Source: Usitatibacter sp035624355 (lineage in GTDB: Bacteria > Pseudomonadota > Gammaproteobacteria > Burkholderiales > Usitatibacteraceae). From it: a DNA stretch of 60,413 nt. Shown in pieces: positions 26,591 through 36,598 of the stretch (position 1 is its first letter; each line of letters starts with the position of its first letter). Below the pieces are notes generated by a model that searched no databases, had not been told where the DNA came from, and worked only from the letters and a program-made list of their open reading frames with translations. The DNA is taken from NCBI GenBank assembly GCA_035624355.1, contig DASPRQ010000096.1, forward strand, positions 1 through 60,413, in the 5' to 3' direction. The position numbers and the translations under genes were made by a program.

Positions 26591-29500
26591 ATGATCCTCT
26601 CCGACTTCAGCATCCGCCGCCCGGTCTCGACGGTGGTGATCGTCATCGCGCTCATGTGCCTGGGGCTGCTCGCCCTGAAGAACCTGCGCGTGAACCAGAT
26701 CCCGGACGTGCAGATGCCGGTGATCGTCGTGAGCATCCCCTACCCGGGTGCCTCTCCCGAGACGGTCGAGCGCGAGATCGTCGACCGGGTCGAGAAGGCG
26801 CTGCAGAGCATCCCGCAGGTCTACCAGCTGCGCTCGACCTCCTCGGACGGCGAGGCGCAGATCGTGATCCAGTTCAACTTCAAGAAGAACATGGTGGAGG
26901 CCTCCGACGAGATCCGCAACGCGATCGCCTCGGTGCGCTACAAGCTCCCGGTGGAGATGCGCGAGCCGATCCTGGAGCGCATCGACCCGTCGAGCGAGCC
27001 CATCATGCAGCTGGGGCTCTCGTCCAGCAGCCAGAGCCACGCGCAGATCTCGCACCTCGCCGAGGACGTGCTCGCGGACCGCTTCCGCTCGATCGACGGC
27101 GTGTCGGTGGTGAGCGTGAACGGCTCGCTCACGCGCGAGCTCTCGGTGCTGCTGCGCGCGGAGAGGCTGCGCGAGTACAACGTCTCCGTGACCGACGTGG
27201 TGAACGCGCTGCGCGGCCAGAACACGACCGCGCCCGTGGGGCGCGTGAAGGGGCCGCTGGACGAGGAGAGCATCCGCCTGATCGGAAGGATCACCTCGCC
27301 GCGGGAGTTCGACGACGTCGTCGTGAAGCGCACCGACAACCAGGTCGTGCGCCTGGGACAGGTGGCCGAGGTCGAGGACGCGTTCGCCGAGCCCGCGGGC
27401 TACAGCCTGCGCAACGGCCACCCCAACGTGAACATCTCCATCACGCGCTCGCGCGACGCGAGCACCGTCACCGTCGCGAACAAGGTGCGCGACATGGTGG
27501 CGGAGCTCAACAAGACGCTGCCCAAGGGGACGAGGCTCGAGGTGACCCAGGACGGCGGCCGGGACGCCGAGAACAGCCTCCACAACGTGATCGACGCGCT
27601 GATCTTCGGCGCGATGCTCACGGTCTTCGTGGTGTACGTCTTCCTCAACTCGTGGCGCTCGACGCTCATCACGGCGCTCGCCCTTCCCACCTCGGCGATC
27701 GCCGCCTTCATCGCGGTGTGGGCCTGCGGCTTCACGCTCAACTTCATGACGCTGCTGGGGCTCTCGCTCGCGATCGGGGTGCTCATCGACGACGCCATCG
27801 TGGTGCGCGAGAACATCGTGCGCCACATGGAGCGCGGGGCCGATCGCGTGAGCGCGGCGCGCGCGGGCACCGCCGAGATCGGGCTCGCGGTGGCCGCGAC
27901 CACCTTCTCGATCATCGCGGTGTTCATTCCCGTCGCGTTCATGGGCGGCGGAGCGGGCGAGTGGTTCCGGCCCTTCGCGCTCACGGTGGCGACCTCGGTG
28001 CTGGTGAGCCTGTTCATCTCCTTCACGCTCGACCCGATGCTCTCCGCGTACTGGGGGGATCCGGTCGGCTACCGCGAGCAGGAGAAGCGCGGCTGGCGGC
28101 TCGCGCTCGCGCGCTTCAACGGCTGGTTCGACCGCCAGGCCGACCGCTACGGCGACGTGATCGCCTGGGCGCTGCACCACCGCAAGTGGATGGCGGCGAT
28201 CGCGGTGACGGCCTTCGTCTCCGCCATCGTCCTGCAGGCGAAGGTGGGCGGCACGGAGTTCCTGCCGGTCACGGACTGGGGGACCATCGCGGTGGACGTG
28301 CGCACGCCTTCCTCGGCGAGCCTCGAGTACGCGAAGCTCAAGGTGGAGCAGGCCGCGGAGCTCGCGCGCACGATCCCCGAGACCAAGGCGACCAACAGCA
28401 TCGTGCGCCCGGGCGGCGGCCGCGTGTACGTCGACCTCGGCAAGAGCTACGAGCGCCGGCGCAGCGCCGTGGAGATCGCCGCCGAGCTGCGCACGCTCGT
28501 CGCGCGCGTGGTGGGGGCCGAGTACACCGTGCTCGACGACCTCAACAACGGCGCGCGCAAGCCCGTGCAGATCCAGTTCTCGGGCCCGGACTCGGCCCGC
28601 CTCATGGCGATCACGACCGCGTACATGGAGAGGATGAAGCGCATTCCCGGGGCGGTGGACGTGGGCCTGTCGGAGCAGGAGCCCATGGACGAGCTGCGCA
28701 TCGAGCTCGACCGGGGGCTCGCCAACGCGCTCGGCATCTCCGTGAACGACGCCGCCCAGGCCCTGCGCGTGGCCTTCGCCGGGGTCGAGGTGGGCGACTG
28801 GATCGATCCCACGGGGGAGTCGCGCGACGTCTCCGTGCGCCTGCACCCGGACGACCGCGTCGACGCCTCCAACATCGAGCACCTGCCGATCGCGGTGGGC
28901 GGCGGCGACGGCAGCACGATGGTGCCCCTCGACCAGATCGCCGACATCACCATGGGCAAGGGCCCGGCCCAGATCCAGCACTCGGACGGCAAGCGCATGA
29001 TCGCGGTCTCGGCGAACGTCCACGGCCGCTCGGCGGGCGAGGTGACCGCCGACGCGGTGAAGCTCGCGAAGCGGATCGACTTCCCCGAGGGCTACGGCAT
29101 CGAGCTCGGCAGCGCCTCGCGCGACCAGAAGGAGGTCTTCAGCGAGATGTTCACCGCGCTCGTGATGGGCGTCGTGCTGATGTACCTCGTGCTCGTGATG
29201 CAGTTCGGCTCGTTCACGGCGCCCCTGCCGGTGATGCTGTCGCTGCCGCTGTCGCTGATCGGCGTGGTGCTCGCGCTCCTCGCCACGCGCGGCACGCTCA
29301 ACCTCATGAGCTTCATCGGCATCATCATGCTGATGGGGCTGGTCGCCAAGAACGCGATCCTGCTCCTCGACTGCGCGCGCAAGGAGGAGGCGCAGGGCGT
29401 GGCGCGCGAGGAGGCGCTGATGCACGCGGGGCGCGTCCGGCTGAGGCCCATCCTGATGACGACCTTCGCGCTCATCGCGGGCATGACGCCCGTGGCGATC

Positions 29501-29827
29501 GGCGTGGGCGAGGGCGGCGAGTTCTACCGCCCCATGGCCGTGGCGATCATCGGGGGCACGATCACCTCGACGCTCCTCACGCTGCTCGTGGTGCCGACCT
29601 TCTACGACTCCATCGAGATCGCCCGCGAGCGCGCTTTCTCCAAGTTCCGCCGCCGCGCCGGGCGCATGAACCCCGCCCTCGCCTTCGCGGCGACGGTGGC
29701 CGAGGCGCTCCTCGCGCTCCTGCTCGTGCGGTTCGCGTATCGCGGGCTCGCGCGGCTGGCGGCAAGCCTCGGCCGGCGCGGCGCGGGGACCGCGGCCGCG
29801 CGGGCGGCGACGTCGACCGGTGACTGA
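26591..29827 (+). CDS. RND efflux permease (HAE1/AcrB type)
   Basis: 1078 residues, about 40 longer than AcrB because of a C-terminal hydrophobic and Arg/Ala-rich extension. Twelve transmembrane helices and two large periplasmic loops follow the RND plan. The TM4 proton-relay pair is Asp400-Asp401 in GVLIDDAIVVRENIVRHME. It exports substrates by proton antiport together with the adaptor upstream. No outer-membrane factor gene follows. The stop overlaps the GTG of an acyltransferase by 8 bases, an uncommon partner. Confidence 0.93.
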   Translation: MILSDFSIRRPVSTVVIVIALMCLGLLALKNLRVNQIPDVQMPVIVVSIPYPGASPETVEREIVDRVEKALQSIPQVYQLRSTSSDGEAQIVIQFNFKKNMVEASDEIRNAIASVRYKLPVEMREPILERIDPSSEPIMQLGLSSSSQSHAQISHLAEDVLADRFRSIDGVSVVSVNGSLTRELSVLLRAERLREYNVSVTDVVNALRGQNTTAPVGRVKGPLDEESIRLIGRITSPREFDDVVVKRTDNQVVRLGQVAEVEDAFAEPAGYSLRNGHPNVNISITRSRDASTVTVANKVRDMVAELNKTLPKGTRLEVTQDGGRDAENSLHNVIDALIFGAMLTVFVVYVFLNSWRSTLITALALPTSAIAAFIAVWACGFTLNFMTLLGLSLAIGVLIDDAIVVRENIVRHMERGADRVSAARAGTAEIGLAVAATTFSIIAVFIPVAFMGGGAGEWFRPFALTVATSVLVSLFISFTLDPMLSAYWGDPVGYREQEKRGWRLALARFNGWFDRQADRYGDVIAWALHHRKWMAAIAVTAFVSAIVLQAKVGGTEFLPVTDWGTIAVDVRTPSSASLEYAKLKVEQAAELARTIPETKATNSIVRPGGGRVYVDLGKSYERRRSAVEIAAELRTLVARVVGAEYTVLDDLNNGARKPVQIQFSGPDSARLMAITTAYMERMKRIPGAVDVGLSEQEPMDELRIELDRGLANALGISVNDAAQALRVAFAGVEVGDWIDPTGESRDVSVRLHPDDRVDASNIEHLPIAVGGGDGSTMVPLDQIADITMGKGPAQIQHSDGKRMIAVSANVHGRSAGEVTADAVKLAKRIDFPEGYGIELGSASRDQKEVFSEMFTALVMGVVLMYLVLVMQFGSFTAPLPVMLSLPLSLIGVVLALLATRGTLNLMSFIGIIMLMGLVAKNAILLLDCARKEEAQGVAREEALMHAGRVRLRPILMTTFALIAGMTPVAIGVGEGGEFYRPMAVAIIGGTITSTLLTLLVVPTFYDSIEIARERAFSKFRRRAGRMNPALAFAATVAEALLALLLVRFAYRGLARLAASLGRRGAGTAAARAATSTGD

Positions 29828-30911
29828 CGGGCGGCGCCCGGCGCCGGTCCGCTTCGACAACGTGAACCTGCTGCGCGCGTTCGCCGCGCTGGCGGTGGTC
29901 GTCTATCACGTGATCGAGCACGGGCACTGGAGCGCGTTCCCCGTGCAGGGGCCGCTGGTGGTCTTCCGCATCGGCTGGATCGGCGTCGACCTCTTCTTCG
30001 TGATCAGCGGGTTCGTGATCGCCTACAGCGCGGTGCTCCTGCGCCGCAGGGATCCGGCGCGCTTCCAGCGGGAGTACTGGCTGCGGCGCCTCACGCGCAT
30101 CGTGCCGCTGTACGTGCTCACCATGGCGGCCTGGATCGCGCTCGAGTGGCAGGGATTCTTCGGCCAGCCCGCGCGCGAATGGGCCTGGCAGCTGTTCACC
30201 CACCTCGCTTTCATCCACACCTTCTGGCGCGACACCCACAGCGCGATCGACGGGGTGAACTGGACGCTCGCGATCGAGATGCAGTTCTACGTCGCGATCG
30301 CGCTCGCGATCGGCTGGATCGACCGCACGCCCGGCTGGCGCATCTGGCTCTACGGCACGGTCGTCTCCTGGGCGTGGCGCGCGTGCATGGTGGTGCTGCA
30401 CGGGTACGACGACACGTGGGAGCTCTTCAGGTACGTCACCCAGCTGCCCGGCGTCCTGGACGAGTTCGGCGCCGGCATCTTCCTCGCGAAGGCGGTGCTC
30501 GACGGCCCGCCGCCTTCCGCGGCGCGCGCCTCGCTCTGGCTCGCCGGCGCGCTCGCCACCGGCTACCTCGCGATGAGCGCCTTCTGGCCGCGCGCGACCT
30601 ACTGGGACTTCCCGGCCATGGTGATCTTCTGGCGCACGGCGTTCGCCGCGTTCCTGCTGTGCGTGGTCGCGGCGGCCGTGGAGCTGCCCCAGGCCATCGC
30701 CCTGCGCTGGCTGCGCCCGGTCGACGGGCTGGGCGAGGTGAGCTACGGGATCTACCTCTGGCACCTGTTCGCCATCCAGTGGGCGATCCACGCCGAAGGG
30801 ATGACGGGCGTGCGCTCGCTCGTCGCCGTGCTCGCGGCGACGGTCGCCCTCGCGGCGCTTTCCTGGCGCTACTTCGAGAAGCCCCTGATGGGCCTCGCGC
30901 GCCGCAACTGA
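29820..30911 (+). CDS. Acyltransferase 3 (OafA/NodX-like) membrane protein
   Basis: 363 residues from GTG with around ten hydrophobic helices. The N-terminus has the family signature FDNVNLLRAFAALAVVVYHV, with the catalytic His in YHVIEHGHW, and a later segment GVDLFFVISGFVI. Members transfer acetyl or other acyl groups to glycans or lipids at the inner membrane. The 8-base overlap with the upstream pump and proximity to a second pump suggest co-expression with efflux, perhaps envelope modification. The acceptor is unknown. Confidence 0.9.
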   Translation: MTDGRRPAPVRFDNVNLLRAFAALAVVVYHVIEHGHWSAFPVQGPLVVFRIGWIGVDLFFVISGFVIAYSAVLLRRRDPARFQREYWLRRLTRIVPLYVLTMAAWIALEWQGFFGQPAREWAWQLFTHLAFIHTFWRDTHSAIDGVNWTLAIEMQFYVAIALAIGWIDRTPGWRIWLYGTVVSWAWRACMVVLHGYDDTWELFRYVTQLPGVLDEFGAGIFLAKAVLDGPPPSAARASLWLAGALATGYLAMSAFWPRATYWDFPAMVIFWRTAFAAFLLCVVAAAVELPQAIALRWLRPVDGLGEVSYGIYLWHLFAIQWAIHAEGMTGVRSLVAVLAATVALAALSWRYFEKPLMGLARRN

Positions 30912-30949
30912 AGCCCGCGGGGCCCCGCGGTATCATGGCGGATCGCCCC

Positions 30950-32182
30950 ATGACCGAGAGCCCCGCCTCCCGTCTCCGACCGCCCGGCCGCAAGTGGCTG
31001 GTGGCGGCCGTCGTCGTCCTCGCCGCGGCCGGGGTGCTGGGCTGGCGGCTCGCCGCGAAGACGCCGGAGCGCGCCCGCGGCGCGCAGGCGCCCCTGGCGG
31101 TGGTCGTCGCCACGGCCGAATCGCGCGACGTGCCGGTGCTTCTCGAAGCCAACGGCACGGCGACCGCGCTGCAGAGCGTGGACCTGCGCTCGCAGATCAC
31201 GAGCACGGTGAAGGAGGTCCACATCCGCGAAGGCCAGAGCGTGCGCGCGGGGGAGCTCCTCTTCACGCTCGACTCGGGCACCGAGGAGGCGAACCTGCGC
31301 AAGGCGGAGGCGCAGGTCGAGAAGGACCGGTCGGATTTCTCGACGGCGCAGCGCAACCTCGAGCGGCAGGTCGAGCTCTTCAACCAGAAGTTCATCTCGC
31401 AGGCGGCCCTCGACGCGGCGCGCAACCAGGTCGACACGCTCACGGGCCAGCTCGCGATCGACCGCGCCGCGGTGGAGGCCGCGCGCGTGGCGCTCGCCTA
31501 CACCCGGATCCGGGCGCCCTTCGCGGGGCGCACGGGCGTGATCAACGTGCGCTCGGGCAGCCTCGTGCAGCCGACCTCGAACGCGAGCCCCGCGGGCACG
31601 CCCGCGATGGTGACGATCACCCAGGTCGACCCGATCGCGATCGCCTTCACCCTTCCCGAGCGGGAGCTGGCGGGGCTGCAGCGGGCGCTCGCCGCCGGGC
31701 CCGTGAGCGCCACGGCGCTCGTGGCGCCGCGCGACAGGCTCACGGGCCGCATCGTCTTCGTGGACAACGCGGTGGACACGACCACCGGCACCATCCGCAT
31801 CAAGGCCCAGTTCGACAACCCGGGCGCGCGCCTGTGGCCCGGCATGTTCGTCACCGTGCAGGTCTCGCCGCGCACGATCCGCGGCGCCACCGTGGTCCCC
31901 GCGCAGGCCGTCCAGACCGGACCGCACGACCGCTTCGTCTTCGTCGTGGGCCCCGACCACCGGGTCGCGCAGCGCGACGTGAAGCTCGCCTACGTGGAGC
32001 GCGGCTTCGCGGTGGTGGACGGGATCGCCCCGGGGGCGCGCGTCGTGGTGGAGGGCGCCCAGAACCTGCGCCCGGGCAGCCTCGTCGCCGAGGCCGAGCG
32101 GCCGGCCTCCGGCGCCGCCGAGGAAAGCGCCAAGGGCGAGGAGCGCAAGGCGGACAAGGCGCGCGGCGGCAAGCCCGCGTGA
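30950..32182 (+). CDS. RND efflux periplasmic adaptor (MdtA-like)
   Basis: 410 residues. A single N-terminal membrane anchor (KWLVAAVVVLAAAGVLGWRL) is used instead of a lipobox. The adaptor core is clear: SQITSTVKEVHIREGQSVRA, a helical hairpin, and YTRIRAPFAGRTGVINVRSG. The C-terminus is a charged, Glu/Lys-rich tail. I prefer ATG 30950 over ATG 30935 because the latter overlaps the -10-like TATCAT at 30931-30936, which would leave a leader of only a few bases. The pump gene follows after 10 bases. Confidence 0.9.
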   Translation: MTESPASRLRPPGRKWLVAAVVVLAAAGVLGWRLAAKTPERARGAQAPLAVVVATAESRDVPVLLEANGTATALQSVDLRSQITSTVKEVHIREGQSVRAGELLFTLDSGTEEANLRKAEAQVEKDRSDFSTAQRNLERQVELFNQKFISQAALDAARNQVDTLTGQLAIDRAAVEAARVALAYTRIRAPFAGRTGVINVRSGSLVQPTSNASPAGTPAMVTITQVDPIAIAFTLPERELAGLQRALAAGPVSATALVAPRDRLTGRIVFVDNAVDTTTGTIRIKAQFDNPGARLWPGMFVTVQVSPRTIRGATVVPAQAVQTGPHDRFVFVVGPDHRVAQRDVKLAYVERGFAVVDGIAPGARVVVEGAQNLRPGSLVAEAERPASGAAEESAKGEERKADKARGGKPA

Positions 32183-32192
32183 GGCGAACCGC

Positions 32193-35100
32193 GTGAACGT
32201 CTCCGAGCCGTTCATCCGACGCCCGGTGATGACCGGGCTGCTGTCGGCTTCGGCCGTGGTGGCGGGCTTGCTCGCCTACGGCGGCATCCCCATCGCGGCG
32301 CTCCCCCAGTTCGACACGCCCACGATCCAGGTGACCGCGGACCTGCCGGGCGCGAGCCCCGAGACGATGGCCGCCTCCGTCGCCACCCCCCTCGAGAAGC
32401 AGTTCTCCACGATCTCCAGCCTCGACGTGATCAGCTCGACCTCGGTGCAGGGCGAGACGCAGATCACCCTCGAGTTCGCGCAGGACCGCGACATCGACAA
32501 GGCGGCGGGCGACGTGCAGGCCGCGCTCTTCCGCGCCTCGCGCAACCTCCCCCCGGAGATGACGACGCCGCCCTCGTACCGCAAGGTGAACCCCGGCGAG
32601 TTCTCGATCATCTTCGTGACGCTCTCCTCGCCGACGATGGCGCTCTCGGAGCTCGACGGCTACGCGGAGAACCTCATCTCGCCGACCCTGTCCACGCTGC
32701 CGGGCGTTGCGCAGATCAACGTGGCGGGCGAGAAGCGCTTCGCCGTGCGCGTGAACGCGCGGCCCGACGCGCTCGCCGCGCGCAACCTCACGCTGGACGA
32801 CCTCGCGCGCTCGCTCGGCGCGGCCAACGCGAACTCGCCGGTGGGCACGCTCGACGGTGCCCGCCAGTCGCTCGTCATCCAGGCCAACCGCCAGCTCACC
32901 CGCGCGGCCGATTTCCGCCCGCTCATCGTCGCGACGCTGCCCAACGGGAGCGCGGTGCGCCTCGAGGACGTGGCCGACGTCGAGGACAGCGTGGAGTCGG
33001 TGAAGACCGCGAGCTGGGCGGACGGGGAGCCCTCGATCACGCTGTTCATCCAGCGCCAGCCGGGGGCCAACATCGTCGCGACCAACGACGCGATCAAGGC
33101 GACGCTGCCGAAGATCGTCGCCCAGATGCCGAAGTCGGTGGACCTCAAGATCCAGCTCGACCGGTCGCTTTCCATCCGCGCGGCGATCCACGACGTGCAG
33201 GTGACGCTCTCCATCACGGCGGCGCTGGTCCTGCTCGTGATCTACCTCTTCCTGCGCCGCCCGTCGGCGACCCTCATCCCGGCGCTGTCGCTGCCGATCT
33301 CGCTCATCGGCACCCTCGCGCTCATGCGCGCCCTGGACCTCTCGATCGACAACGTGTCGCTGCTCGGCATCACGCTCGCCGTGGGCCTCGTGGTCGACGA
33401 CGCGATCGTGATGCTCGAGAACATCGTGCGCCACATCGAGGGGGGCATGGACCCCTTCCGGGCGGCGATCGTGGGCTCGCGCGAGATGGGCTTCACGATC
33501 ATGTCGATCTCGCTCTCGCTGGTGGCGGTGTTCATCCCGATCTTCTTCATGCCGGGTGTGATCGGCGGCCTCTTCCACGAGTTCGCGATCGTGGTGTCGC
33601 TCGCGATCCTGGTCTCCGCCGCCGTGTCGCTCACGCTCGTGCCGATGCTCGCGAGCCGCTACATCCGCCAGGAGCGCTCCGACGACCCGATCCTGCGCTG
33701 GACGGGGTGGTTCGAGCGCTTCTTCCAGTGGATGCTGCGCGGCTACGAGCGGCTGCTCGACGTGTGCCTCGCGCACCGCCTCGCGGTGGTGATGGTCGCC
33801 GCCGCGACCCTCGCCGGGACGATCGCGCTCGTCGTCCTGATGCCGAAGGGCTACTTTCCCGACGAGGACATCGGCCAGATCTCGGTGAACGTCGAGGCGG
33901 TCGAGGACATCTCGTTCCCGGCGATGACCGGGATCATGCGGCGCGTCGACCGGATCGTGCGCGCCGACCCCGCCGTGGCACAGGACATCATGTCGGCGGA
34001 CCAGACCAGCAACGGCCGCATGTTCGTGAACCTCAAGCCGCGCGGCGAGCGCCCCGGGATGCAGCAGGTGCTCGAGAACCTGCGCCGCGAGGTGCGCGCC
34101 GTCCCCGGGGTCAACGTGTACTTCAACCCGATCCAGAACCTGCGCATCGGCGGGCGGGTCTCGAAGAGCCGCTTCCAGTACGTGATGCGCAGCGTCGAGG
34201 CCTCCGACCTCGTCGAGAACTCGCAGCGGCTCCTGGCGCTCATGCGCCCGGACCCTCTGTTCCGCGACGTGACGAGCGACGCGCAGCTCCGGGGCCTGCA
34301 GGCGCAGCTGCACATCGACCGCGACAAGGCGAGCGCCCTCGGGGTGAGCATCCAGGACATCCGCACGGCGCTCTACACCGCCTTCGGCGAGCGGCAGGTA
34401 TCCACGATCTACACGCCCGTGGACTCCTACGAGGTGATCCTGCGCGCGGTCGACGGCGACCGCAGCGACGAGTCGGCGTTCCGCAAGATCTACGTGCGCG
34501 GCACGGGCGGCGCGCTGGTGCCGCTCTCCAGCATCGCGACGGTCGAGCGCGAGGTGGGGCCGGTCGCGATCAACCACACGGGGCAGCTGCAGTCGGTCAC
34601 CGTCTCCTTCAACCTCGCCCCGGGGCGCTCGCTCGGCGAGGCGGCCGGCCGCATCGAGGGCTTGCGCCGCGAGATCCGCATGCCGCCCTCGATCCTCACG
34701 AGCTGGGGCGGGGACGCGGCGGCGTTCCAGGCCTCGCAGTCGAGCCAGGTGTGGCTCATCGTGACGGCGCTGCTCGTGATCTACGTGCTGCTGGGCGTCC
34801 TCTACGAGAGCTACGTCCACCCGCTCACCATCCTGGCGGGCCTGCCCTCGGCCGCCATGGGGGCCCTCGTCACGCTCTGGCTCTTCGGCTTCGACCTGTC
34901 GATCATCGCGACCATCGGCATCCTCATGCTGATCGGCATCGTGAAGAAGAATGCGATCATGATGATCGACTTCGCGCTCGCGGCGCAGCGCGAGCGGGGC
35001 ATGTCGAGCGCGGAGGCGATCCGTACGGCGTGCCTGCTGCGCTTCCGCCCGATCCTCATGACCACCTTCGCGGCGGCGATGGGCGCGCTGCCGATCGCCC

Positions 35101-35285
35101 TGGGCTTCGGCACCGGCGCGGAGCTGCGCCAGCCGCTCGGCCTCGCCGTCGTGGGCGGGCTGCTGCTCTCGCAGGTGATCACCCTCTTCATCACGCCGGT
35201 GATCTACCTGTATCTCGACCGCTACTCCGGCAAGGGGCCGGTCACCCGGCGCGTGCCCGGGGCCGCCCCCGCGCCCGCGGAGTGA
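32193..35285 (+). CDS. RND efflux permease (MdtB/MdtC type)
   Basis: 1030 residues, the normal RND length, from a GTG start. The TM4 acidic pair is Asp402-Asp403 in GLVVDDAIVMLENIVRHIEG, followed by FMPGVIGGLFHEFAIVVSLA, which is more like MdtB/MdtC than AcrB. MdtBC pumps usually work as heteromers with two permease genes; only one is present, so this one presumably forms a homotrimer. The adaptor lies upstream and no outer-membrane factor gene is adjacent. Confidence 0.93.
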   Translation: MNVSEPFIRRPVMTGLLSASAVVAGLLAYGGIPIAALPQFDTPTIQVTADLPGASPETMAASVATPLEKQFSTISSLDVISSTSVQGETQITLEFAQDRDIDKAAGDVQAALFRASRNLPPEMTTPPSYRKVNPGEFSIIFVTLSSPTMALSELDGYAENLISPTLSTLPGVAQINVAGEKRFAVRVNARPDALAARNLTLDDLARSLGAANANSPVGTLDGARQSLVIQANRQLTRAADFRPLIVATLPNGSAVRLEDVADVEDSVESVKTASWADGEPSITLFIQRQPGANIVATNDAIKATLPKIVAQMPKSVDLKIQLDRSLSIRAAIHDVQVTLSITAALVLLVIYLFLRRPSATLIPALSLPISLIGTLALMRALDLSIDNVSLLGITLAVGLVVDDAIVMLENIVRHIEGGMDPFRAAIVGSREMGFTIMSISLSLVAVFIPIFFMPGVIGGLFHEFAIVVSLAILVSAAVSLTLVPMLASRYIRQERSDDPILRWTGWFERFFQWMLRGYERLLDVCLAHRLAVVMVAAATLAGTIALVVLMPKGYFPDEDIGQISVNVEAVEDISFPAMTGIMRRVDRIVRADPAVAQDIMSADQTSNGRMFVNLKPRGERPGMQQVLENLRREVRAVPGVNVYFNPIQNLRIGGRVSKSRFQYVMRSVEASDLVENSQRLLALMRPDPLFRDVTSDAQLRGLQAQLHIDRDKASALGVSIQDIRTALYTAFGERQVSTIYTPVDSYEVILRAVDGDRSDESAFRKIYVRGTGGALVPLSSIATVEREVGPVAINHTGQLQSVTVSFNLAPGRSLGEAAGRIEGLRREIRMPPSILTSWGGDAAAFQASQSSQVWLIVTALLVIYVLLGVLYESYVHPLTILAGLPSAAMGALVTLWLFGFDLSIIATIGILMLIGIVKKNAIMMIDFALAAQRERGMSSAEAIRTACLLRFRPILMTTFAAAMGALPIALGFGTGAELRQPLGLAVVGGLLLSQVITLFITPVIYLYLDRYSGKGPVTRRVPGAAPAPAE

Positions 35286-35313
35286 GCCCCCGAACCCCCC
35301 GAGGAAGACCTTC

Positions 35314-35883
35314 ATGGAACCCGACATCCGCAGGATCGAGCCGCTCGTGCGCCAGCTGCTCGTCGAGCTGGGCGAGGACCCGCAGCGCGAGGGGCTCGCG
35401 AAGACTCCCGAGCGCGTGGCGAAGGCGCTCTCCTTCCTCACCTACGGCTACCGCAGCGACCTGAAGCGCGTGATCAACGACGCGCTCTTCACGCAGGACA
35501 CGAGCAGCATGGTCATCGTGAAGGACATCGAGGTCTACAGCCTGTGCGAGCACCACATGCTGCCCTTCTTCGGCCGCTGCCACATCGGCTACATCCCCAA
35601 CGGGAAGGTCTTCGGCGTGAGCAAGCTCGCGCGCCTGGTGGACATGTACGCGCGGCGCCTGCAGCTCCAGGAGCGGCTCACCGAGCAGATCTCGCAGGTC
35701 GTGATGGACTCCATCGACGCCAAGGGCGTGGGCGTGATGATCGAGGCGAAGCACCTGTGCATGATGATGCGCGGGGTCGAGAAGCAGAACTCGGTGATGG
35801 TGACCTCCTCGGTGCTCGGGGTGTTCCGCGAGCACCTCGCCACGCGCGAGGAGTTCCTCACGCTCGTCGGCCGGCGCGCCTGA
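35314..35883 (+). CDS. folE: GTP cyclohydrolase I
   Basis: 189 residues. It converts GTP to 7,8-dihydroneopterin triphosphate, the first step of folate synthesis. Zinc ligands Cys78, His81 (SLCEHHMLPFFGRCHIGY) and Cys149 (KHLCMMMRG) keep the spacing of the E. coli enzyme. The motif GVSKLARLVDMYARRLQLQE is also typical. It starts 28 bases after the RND permease gene and 22 bases before a GST gene; a GAGGAAG SD is present. Confidence 0.96.
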   Translation: MEPDIRRIEPLVRQLLVELGEDPQREGLAKTPERVAKALSFLTYGYRSDLKRVINDALFTQDTSSMVIVKDIEVYSLCEHHMLPFFGRCHIGYIPNGKVFGVSKLARLVDMYARRLQLQERLTEQISQVVMDSIDAKGVGVMIEAKHLCMMMRGVEKQNSVMVTSSVLGVFREHLATREEFLTLVGRRA

Positions 35884-35905
35884 GCGGCCCGGCGCCCCCG
35901 CACCC

Positions 35906-36520
35906 ATGGTCCTGATCGGCATGCTCGACTCCCCCTACGTGCGCCGCGTCGCGGTCTCGCTCAAGCTCATGGGCGTGGCTTTCGACCACCGGCCGCTCTC
36001 GGTCTTCCGCACCTACGACGAGTTCCGCGCGGTGAATCCCGTGGTGAAGGCGCCCACGCTCGTGTGCGACGACGGCGCCGTCCTCATGGATTCCACGCTC
36101 ATCCTCGACCACGTCGAGTCCCTCGTGGAGCCCGGGCGCCGCCTCATGCCGCAGGAGCCCGGCGCGCGCCGCGAGGCGCTGCGGCTCGTGGGGCTCGCGA
36201 TGGCGGCGTGCGAGAAGTGCGTGCAGATCCTCTACGAGCGCGACAATCGCCCGCCCGAGAAGCGCCACCTGCCATGGCTCGAGCGAGTGGCCTCCCAGGC
36301 GAATGCGGCCTTCGCCGAGCTCGAGCGCGCCGCGCAGCGCGCGCGGCCGTGGCTGCAGGGCGGGCGCATCGGCGCCTCCGACGTCGCCGTGGCGTGCGCC
36401 TGGCGCTTCGGCCAGTTCTACGACGCGGCCGAGGTCCCCGCCGCGGACTATCCCGCGCTCGCCGCGTACTCGGCGCGCGCCGAGGCGCTGCCGGAGTTCG
36501 CCTCCACGCCGCTCGACTGA
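35906..36520 (+). CDS. Glutathione S-transferase family protein
   Basis: 204 residues. The N-terminal thioredoxin-like domain (VLIGMLDSPYVRRVAVSLKL) has Ser9 as the likely glutathione-activating residue, and NPVVKAPTLVCDDGAVLMDS carries the cis-Pro and glutathione-binding loop. The C-terminal domain is all-helical. Substrate is unknown; detoxification would fit the neighbouring efflux pumps, but that is inference. Confidence 0.9.
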   Translation: MVLIGMLDSPYVRRVAVSLKLMGVAFDHRPLSVFRTYDEFRAVNPVVKAPTLVCDDGAVLMDSTLILDHVESLVEPGRRLMPQEPGARREALRLVGLAMAACEKCVQILYERDNRPPEKRHLPWLERVASQANAAFAELERAAQRARPWLQGGRIGASDVAVACAWRFGQFYDAAEVPAADYPALAAYSARAEALPEFASTPLD

Positions 36521-36598
36521 GTCGCTCGCGCCGGAGGGAGGGCGGGGCGGGCATGCCGGTATAGTACGGGTCGCCATCGCACCGCAAGAGCCCGCGCC

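Noticed and set aside
25403..29860. 1485-codon open frame antisense to the first RND operon
   Set aside because: His/Arg/Asp-rich composition typical of the antisense of GC-rich genes; the plus strand encodes clear RND proteins.
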